In this document: positions 59,644 to 64,000 of the stretch, piece by piece
How positions within the stretch are numbered: the first letter of the stretch is position 1
Layout of the letters: each line of letters opens with the position of its first letter
From: Calothrix sp. 336/3
GTDB taxonomy: Bacteria; Cyanobacteriota; Cyanobacteriia; Cyanobacteriales; Nostocaceae
DNA: 64,000 nucleotides
Direction of reading: 5' to 3'
Assembly (NCBI RefSeq): GCF_000734895.2
Contig: NZ_CP011382.1
Span: 1,652,700 to 1,716,699 of the forward strand
Made by a program: the position numbers and the translations under genes
The notes under the pieces: model-generated
Database searches by the model: none
Seen by the model: only the letters and a program-made list of their open reading frames with translations
What the model was told of the DNA's origin: nothing

Positions 59644-60147
59644 TCAACTACTACTCCCAGATATCCCACTGTAAATTATCATCAACCACAGCATCACACC
59701 AAACCCAATCCAAATCATCTCCCTGACTGTAAAAGATTCGTTAACTGGTAAATCGGGTAACTGACGTTGCCAGTAATAATTCATCGTTTTCAACACTCGC
59801 AATAAAGGTAAAAAAGAAAACAATCCTACCCAACTGAGAGTATCCCCACCCCACCACAAAAGGAAAAAGAATATCCAATAAAAAATAGTCGTTTGTAAAG
59901 GTGAATATTTTTTTCTATACCCTTCTTCTTCTGCCAGAGCAAAGGCTTTCTGAGATAAATCATATATATATAAGGGTAAAAAAATTGCCCTCAACCAAGG
60001 ATTAATATTTAAATTTTCTCGTTCCTTGAGATATTTCCACTGTTTATGTGCCCAAGGTACTTGATAAAAGCCCCAGGTAAAAAGGGACAAGGTATAGAAT
60101 TTCCATGGCGGCAGAATCGGGGAATATTGATTATTTGATATATTCAT
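59644..60147 (-). CDS. Membrane protein of unknown function
   Basis: A 167-residue protein with hydrophobic segments at about 15-31, 53-65, 84-115 and 146-162. The N terminus has an FTWGFYQVPWAHKQWKYLKERENL motif resembling the DUF4234-type membrane families. It ends in Ser/Gly. No operon partner is evident: it is 140 bp after the WD40 kinase start on the same strand and separated from the next gene by about 350 bp. Confidence 0.6.
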   Translation of the reverse strand: MNISNNQYSPILPPWKFYTLSLFTWGFYQVPWAHKQWKYLKERENLNINPWLRAIFLPLYIYDLSQKAFALAEEEGYRKKYSPLQTTIFYWIFFFLLWWGGDTLSWVGLFSFLPLLRVLKTMNYYWQRQLPDLPVNESFTVREMIWIGFGVMLWLMIIYSGISGSSS

Positions 60148-60500
60148 TTTATATTGCTAATTTAAAATCATCTTCCTAGGAACTATATCAAGTCTTCACC
60201 TATTCCATCAACTTGCTTTTAACAGCAATTATATTTACTATCTGAAACTTATATAAATCATACCCTTATACTTTATAGTAGGAATCATCTACCTTGGCGA
60301 TTCACTATCATTTCGTTACTATTTATTTGCAAATATTTTTTTGCAGGTAATATCATCATCAACAGCTTAATTAGTTGGGAATAATATTTTCTTTGTACTT
60401 AACCCTCTATTAACTCAATCATCAACATATTATATGGTAGCTTTTATTATCCATTCTGACTAGGCAACTTCGTAAAAATTTAGCGCTCCCTAGACTAGAT
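60148..60500. other. Divergent spacer, nothing recognised
   Basis: About 350 A+T-rich bases between two divergent genes. No promoter, hairpin or repeat stands out beyond scattered TATA-like tracts. Confidence 0.4.
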
Positions 60501-60752
60501 ATGCAAAAACTAGGTTTGTTTCTGATTATTGCTTCTTTCTTACCTTGGATAGCAATTCCCTCCCTGTTACCCTTCCTACCCCTATCGACTGCTCACAAAG
60601 CAATTTTAGTTCCTGCATTATTAATCCTCGCGGAGATATTATGGTGGACAGGAGTATTGATTGTTGGGACTAAAACAGCACAAAAATACAAGCAGTATCT
60701 GAGTCTCAAAAAACTTTGGCATGGAATCAAAAAAAATTGGCAACGGCGATAG
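60501..60752 (+). CDS. Small two-helix membrane protein (transporter-suffix-like)
   Basis: An 83-residue protein with two membrane helices (about 5-30 and 34-57) and a basic tail (KYKQYLSLKKLWHGIKKNWQRR). I recognise the pattern LLILAEILWWTGVLIVG from short proteins labelled 'transporter suffix domain'; their role is unknown. It ends 1 bp before the next gene's ATG at 60754, so the two are probably co-transcribed. Confidence 0.65.
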   Translation: MQKLGLFLIIASFLPWIAIPSLLPFLPLSTAHKAILVPALLILAEILWWTGVLIVGTKTAQKYKQYLSLKKLWHGIKKNWQRR

Positions 60753-60753
60753 A

Positions 60754-61404
60754 ATGGATAAAATAATAGGAGCGATCGCCACTATTATTCATGATAAGAT
60801 TTTTACTAAAATGTTGAATCAACGCTTAAATAAACAACTAGATTTTATTATTGAAATTGACCGATTGAAGCACATTCTTCGCCAAACATTACTCACCGAT
60901 GCTTCTCGTCGAGAAAATACCGCCGAGCATTCCTGGCATATTGCAGTCATGGCAATCATTTTCGCAGAATATGCCCCCAAAAATGTTGATATTTTGCAAG
61001 TCATCAAAATGTTATTAATTCATGACTTAGTAGAAATTGATGCCGGGGACACTTTTTGCTACGATATCCAAGGAAACCAAGATAAAGCCCAACGAGAAAC
61101 CCAAGCAGCAAACCGTCTTTTTGGACTTTTACCCCTAGAGCAAGGTCAAGAGTTGCGTGTATTGTGGGAAGAGTTTGAAGCACAAAACACCCCTACAGCA
61201 AAATTTGCAGCTGCCTTAGATCGCATTCAACCCTTTCTACACAATGTCCAGACTGAAGGTGGTACTTGGCGTATCCATGGTATTTCCCGTAGTCAGGTCA
61301 TGAAAAGAATGGAACCTGTAGCTGATGGTACACCAGAATTGTGGTCATCAGTGCAAAAAATGATAGAATATTGCGTTGCTGCTGGATATTTAAAAGATGC
61401 TTAA
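60754..61404 (+). CDS. HD-domain phosphohydrolase (YfbR/HDDC2-like)
   Basis: A 216-residue soluble protein from the ATG at 60754; the frame opens at 60721 inside the previous gene. It has the HD-superfamily metal motif: RRENTAEHSWHIAVMA (first His), LLIHDLVEIDAGD (HD pair) and a distal Asp in AALDRIQP. Relatives such as YfbR and HDDC2 dephosphorylate deoxynucleoside 5'-monophosphates, so such an activity is likely but not certain. Confidence 0.85.
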   Translation: MDKIIGAIATIIHDKIFTKMLNQRLNKQLDFIIEIDRLKHILRQTLLTDASRRENTAEHSWHIAVMAIIFAEYAPKNVDILQVIKMLLIHDLVEIDAGDTFCYDIQGNQDKAQRETQAANRLFGLLPLEQGQELRVLWEEFEAQNTPTAKFAAALDRIQPFLHNVQTEGGTWRIHGISRSQVMKRMEPVADGTPELWSSVQKMIEYCVAAGYLKDA

Positions 61405-61501
61405 TTCCCAGGGAAAATAGAGAATTTTCGATATGATGAAACCGGAGAATATCGCTGCATTCTCTCTAGGTCATTTCCCATTCCCTAACTCATAAATAAA
61501 G

Positions 61502-61783
61502 ATGCAATTATCGACAATTTATTTAATTTTATATAGTAAACCCGGATGTCATCTGTGTGAAGGCTTACAGGAAAAGTTAGCACAAATTACCAACCTCAAA
61601 TTAGAAGTAGAAATCAGAGATATCACTACCCGTGAAGATTGGTTTCAAGCCTACCAATATGAGATACCCGTCTTAATTTTATGTCATCCAGATGGCAAAC
61701 AAGAAACCATTCCTCGTCCCTCTCCTAGGGCAAATGTACAACAATTAGAAAACCTTTTACAAAAATATACTTCCTCAAGTTAA
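61502..61783 (+). CDS. Glutaredoxin-like protein
   Basis: A 93-residue thioredoxin-fold protein with the redox motif in YSKPGCHLCEGL (C16 and C19) near the start and the usual cis-Pro region in YEIPVLI. It may reduce disulfides in the cytoplasm; the C-x-x-C spacing with His-Leu between is of the DUF836/GlrX-like type. Its last 9 bp overlap the convergent gene on the other strand. It lies 97 bp after the HD-domain gene. Confidence 0.8.
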   Translation: MQLSTIYLILYSKPGCHLCEGLQEKLAQITNLKLEVEIRDITTREDWFQAYQYEIPVLILCHPDGKQETIPRPSPRANVQQLENLLQKYTSSS

Positions 61784-62140
61784 ACAAAAGTAATCTGTTT
61801 GTATCTGCTGCAAAACTAACTCCGTAGATTGTGTTAACTGCGTCACAAAGACTCCCGTTTCTTCCGTAATATCCGATGTCACCCACATCCCCTTGAGAGT
61901 AATTTCCCAATACTCACCATCGCACTCAGAAATTGTTATCTCACCAGTGGTGGCGATCGCCTTTAAATGAGATTTGTAAGGAGAGTTCGCCACAATCAAA
62001 AAAGATGCGGTATTACTTGCAATATGTAACGGAATACCAGTTTGTAAGCCCAATACAACCCTAGTATTTATCCAATGAGAGTAATCTACTGTTAAGTATT
62101 CCAAGCTAAAGCTGTTATCAGTATAGGTGAGTTTTAACAT
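61775..62140 (-). CDS. Conserved cyanobacterial-type protein of unknown function
   Basis: A 121-residue beta-rich soluble protein beginning MLKLTYTDNSFSLEYLTVDYSHW. I recall small cyanobacterial proteins with the same start, labelled as an alr0857-type family, but this is memory, not a search. It contains TTGEITISECDGEYWEITLKG and ends in DYFCLT. It is single, convergent with the glutaredoxin-like gene, with a 9-bp overlap of the coding ends. Function is unknown. Confidence 0.65.
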   Translation of the reverse strand: MLKLTYTDNSFSLEYLTVDYSHWINTRVVLGLQTGIPLHIASNTASFLIVANSPYKSHLKAIATTGEITISECDGEYWEITLKGMWVTSDITEETGVFVTQLTQSTELVLQQIQTDYFCLT

Positions 62141-62283
62141 ATCACTTCTGACTCCTGTCCTATTTTATATCGGCTGCAACCGGCAGTTTTATGCAAGGGC
62201 AGAAAAGCTTCTATGGTTTTTCCCTACCTGATTTTCATCCCAGGAAAGGGTTTGACATATTACCCAGTCAAAAAAATTATAGT

Positions 62284-62425
62284 TATAATAAGAGCGCCAG
62301 TGAATACGGTGTCGATTCTGGCGCGGATGTCAATGGATTTATTCGGTTGCTCATTGTAAGTAATACTTGAGCAATGCGCCAAGGGGTTGTACCACTCAGG
62401 GGTATGACCCCTTATAATTTTTCAA
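62284..62425 (+). ncRNA. Candidate structured small RNA or 5' leader
   Basis: A TATAAT box at 62284-62289 is followed by three hairpins: GCGCCAG/CTGGCGC (62294-62300 with 62318-62324); TTGCTC/GAGCAA (62347-62352 with 62369-62374), with an inner AAGT/ACTT; and AAGGGGTTGTACC (62381-62393) with GGTATGACCCCTT (62401-62413), a 13-bp stem with two G-U pairs, then ATAATTTTTC. The last looks like a terminator. A TTGACA at 62252 is too far (26 bp) for a normal -35. It could be a free RNA of about 125 nt or a leader controlling the permease at 62518. Confidence 0.5.
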
Positions 62426-62517
62426 CTTTGTTGAAGCTCTACAGCAAGGGTAATAGTCAAGGATGCCTACCCTACAATATGGGATAATTCATTTCTTAGT
62501 CTTCCCCTCCCTGGATT

Positions 62518-63435
62518 ATGCTTAATTCTCCGTCATCCCAGTTATCCCAAAAAATTCTCTGGCAACAGCGACTGACACCCTATTTATTTTTGCTTCCTGC
62601 CTTAATTATTTTACTCTTGACGGTGTTTATTCCGGCACTACAGGCTTTTTACTTGAGTTTCACACGAATTGAAGATATTACCCTACCAGCAGAATGGGTG
62701 GGGGGCAAGAATTTTATCCGCTTGGCAAAGGATAAGGTGTTTTGGCAAGCCTTAGGTAACACTATTTTATATTTGGTTTGTGTTGTACCTATATTAGTTT
62801 TTGCTCCCCTAGGTTTGGCGATTTTAGTGAATCGGAAATTACGAGGTATCAATTGGTTCCGTGCAGCCTATTACACACCCGTAATTATTTCTATGGTTGT
62901 GGCAGGAATTGCTTTTCGCTGGTTGTATGCGGAGAATGGCATCTTAAATCAGTTACTCAAATATCTGCGAATTTCCTCGGAGGGTGTGGAGTGGTTAACT
63001 AGCCCCAAACTAGCTTTATTCAGCGTGATGGTAGTGACTGTTTGGAAGGGTTTGGGATATTACATGGTGATTTACTTAGCTGGGTTACAGTCAATTTCTG
63101 GAGATGTTTATGAAGCTGCGGCGATCGACGGTTCCGATGGTTGGCGCAAACACTGGGATATAACTATACCTTTGATGCGTCCCTACTTGGCTTTAGTGGC
63201 AGTCATCTCCGCAATTTCGGCGACAAAAGTCTTTGAAGAAGTATATATTATGACTTCTGGAGGACCACGTAACAGTTCTAATACGATTGTGCATTATCTT
63301 TATCAGCAGGGGTTTTCGTCTTTGTATGGTTTTAATATCAGTTACGCCTGTACTATTGGTTTAGTGTTATTTTTAATCATTTTATTGTTGTCGGTGTTAC
63401 GGTTGGTGGTGAGTCGTAGTACTGGTGAGCTTTAG
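62518..63435 (+). CDS. MalF/UgpA-type sugar ABC transporter permease
   Basis: A 305-residue inner-membrane permease with six helices, the first following a short polar N terminus. The ATPase-contact EAA loop is YEAAAIDGSDGWRKHWDITIPLMRP. The family imports oligosaccharides or glycerol phosphate with a second permease, a binding protein and an ATPase, none of which is near. It follows the candidate RNA by about 90 bp and precedes serA. The solute is unknown. Confidence 0.9.
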   Translation: MLNSPSSQLSQKILWQQRLTPYLFLLPALIILLLTVFIPALQAFYLSFTRIEDITLPAEWVGGKNFIRLAKDKVFWQALGNTILYLVCVVPILVFAPLGLAILVNRKLRGINWFRAAYYTPVIISMVVAGIAFRWLYAENGILNQLLKYLRISSEGVEWLTSPKLALFSVMVVTVWKGLGYYMVIYLAGLQSISGDVYEAAAIDGSDGWRKHWDITIPLMRPYLALVAVISAISATKVFEEVYIMTSGGPRNSSNTIVHYLYQQGFSSLYGFNISYACTIGLVLFLIILLLSVLRLVVSRSTGEL

Positions 63436-63802
63436 GGGTTTGGGATAATTCATCTTGCAGCTAGGGGGAAACCGGATTTGCTGCTGCAACCCTCAAATAA
63501 CCTCTTGCTCTGAAAAGAAAATCAATGTTTTTGGGAATTTTTAATAAATTCTAGGTATTTGGCACTGCCAATAGTTTATATTTAGCGATTGGGTGGAAAA
63601 GCAGCCACTGGCTCTACAAACACGGTAGGCTTCAGTTACAACCGTTCTCATACCGTGCAAGAGGTGTGGGTGTAACGCTGGGTGACGCTGAAATCAAATA
63701 CAGCTTTTCTGGCAGCTTGCTTAACTGGTACGGATAAACATTAAACTAAAAAGTCCATCTAGTCCATCGACCGCATTACCTCTAGCTAGAAAATCAGCAA
63801 TC
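63436..63802. other. Spacer and serA leader
   Basis: About 370 bases with no gene. TTGCAGC at 63455-63461 pairs with GCTGCAA at 63483-63489, just after the permease, as a possible terminator without a T-run. The right-hand part is unusually G+C-rich and holds competing hairpins, listed separately. Confidence 0.5.
63621..63676 (+). promoter_or_regulatory. Leader with alternative hairpins before serA
   Basis: CACGGTA (63621-63627) can pair with TACCGTG (63651-63657). In competition, GTTACAACC (63635-63643) pairs with GGGTGTAAC (63668-63676) at eight of nine positions, and the inner ATACC (63650-63654) with GGTGT (63663-63667). The two folds share bases and exclude each other, as in attenuators and riboswitches. 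The element ends 126 bp before the serA start. The regulatory role is inference. Confidence 0.4.
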
Positions 63803-64000
63803 ATGTCTAAGGTTCTTGTCTCCGATCCAATTGATCAGGCTGGGATTGATATCCTATCCCAAGTCGCTACAGTTGATGTCAAAACCAATCTCAAACCTCA
63901 AGAACTAGTACAAATTATCGGTGATTATGATGCACTGATGATTCGTTCTGGAACCCGCGTCACTCAGGAAATTATTGAAGCTGGCACGAATTTAAAAATT
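63803..64000 (+). CDS. serA: D-3-phosphoglycerate dehydrogenase, N-terminal part
   Basis: The first 66 residues of a protein running off the window: MSKVLVSDPIDQAGIDIL, then DYDALMIRSGTRVTQEIIEAG. This is the start of the substrate-binding domain of SerA, which oxidises 3-phosphoglycerate in serine synthesis. The NAD-binding and ACT domains lie beyond the edge. The ATG at 63803 gives the usual start. Confidence 0.92.
   Translation, partial: MSKVLVSDPIDQAGIDILSQVATVDVKTNLKPQELVQIIGDYDALMIRSGTRVTQEIIEAGTNLKI

Noticed and set aside
62252-62289. TTGACA and TATAAT upstream of the candidate RNA as one standard promoter
   Set aside because: The spacing is 26 bases rather than about 17, so only the TATAAT is used as support.
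63560-63740. About 60-codon frame without a stop ahead of serA (ending LLNWYG)
   Set aside because: No usable start codon, and the same bases are explained better by strong RNA hairpins.

Overview
The window is a stretch of chromosome from a cyanobacterium, most likely filamentous (Nostocales-type). The signs are frequent HIP1 octamers (GCGATCGC) in coding DNA, short tandem heptamer repeats in the spacers, a PEP-CTERM-type protein, an SLH-domain OprB-type porin, a Ser/Thr kinase with WD40 repeats, a Uma2-family protein, an Rpn-type nuclease relic, and several small proteins that look like cyanobacterial families. No rRNA, tRNA, CRISPR array, prophage or complete insertion sequence was seen.

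Layout. 1-3,340: the tail of a thioredoxin-like gene, an unknown protein and aroA. 3,383-14,496: a same-strand cell-surface glycan locus with eight glycosyltransferases of GT-A, GT-B and GT10 type, and one ABC exporter carrying an unusual C-terminal extension. 14,585-20,130: a membrane protein, an AarF/UbiB kinase, a secreted protein of unknown function and a Wzx-like flippase that could serve the glycan locus. 20,936-30,425: dcd, then a type I secretion cassette read right to left: a giant RTX protein, a PpiC isomerase, an ABC transporter and an HlyD adaptor. 30,987-38,988: mutS, an N-acetylmuramoyl-alanine amidase, pyrG, a small internally duplicated protein and a ROK sugar kinase. 39,315-46,321: a signalling island with a periplasmic binding lipoprotein translationally coupled to a hybrid histidine kinase, followed by two more kinases. 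A 93-bp upstream module occurs twice in it. 46,361-56,877: porin, PEP-CTERM-like protein, single permease, RmlD-like reductase, Uma2 protein, TPR lipoprotein, pentapeptide protein, fabG, and a nuclease pseudogene broken by a stop codon and a miniature element. 56,996-64,000: unknown proteins, a WD40 kinase, an HD phosphohydrolase, a glutaredoxin-like protein, a sugar permease behind a strongly structured putative RNA, and the start of serA behind a leader with competing hairpins.

The observations most worth following up are: (1) the ABC exporter at 6,973-9,231, which ends in two tandem HisKA-like four-helix modules, the first with the phospho-accepting His and the second with Asn in its place, and no ATPase domain of a kinase; (2) a candidate small RNA at about 62,290-62,425 with a 13-bp terminator stem; (3) mutually exclusive hairpins ahead of serA; (4) the duplicated regulatory module of the signalling island; (5) a miniature element caught interrupting a nuclease gene, with a second relative at 46,361-46,502. 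All functional statements rest on motif recognition by eye; no database search was run.
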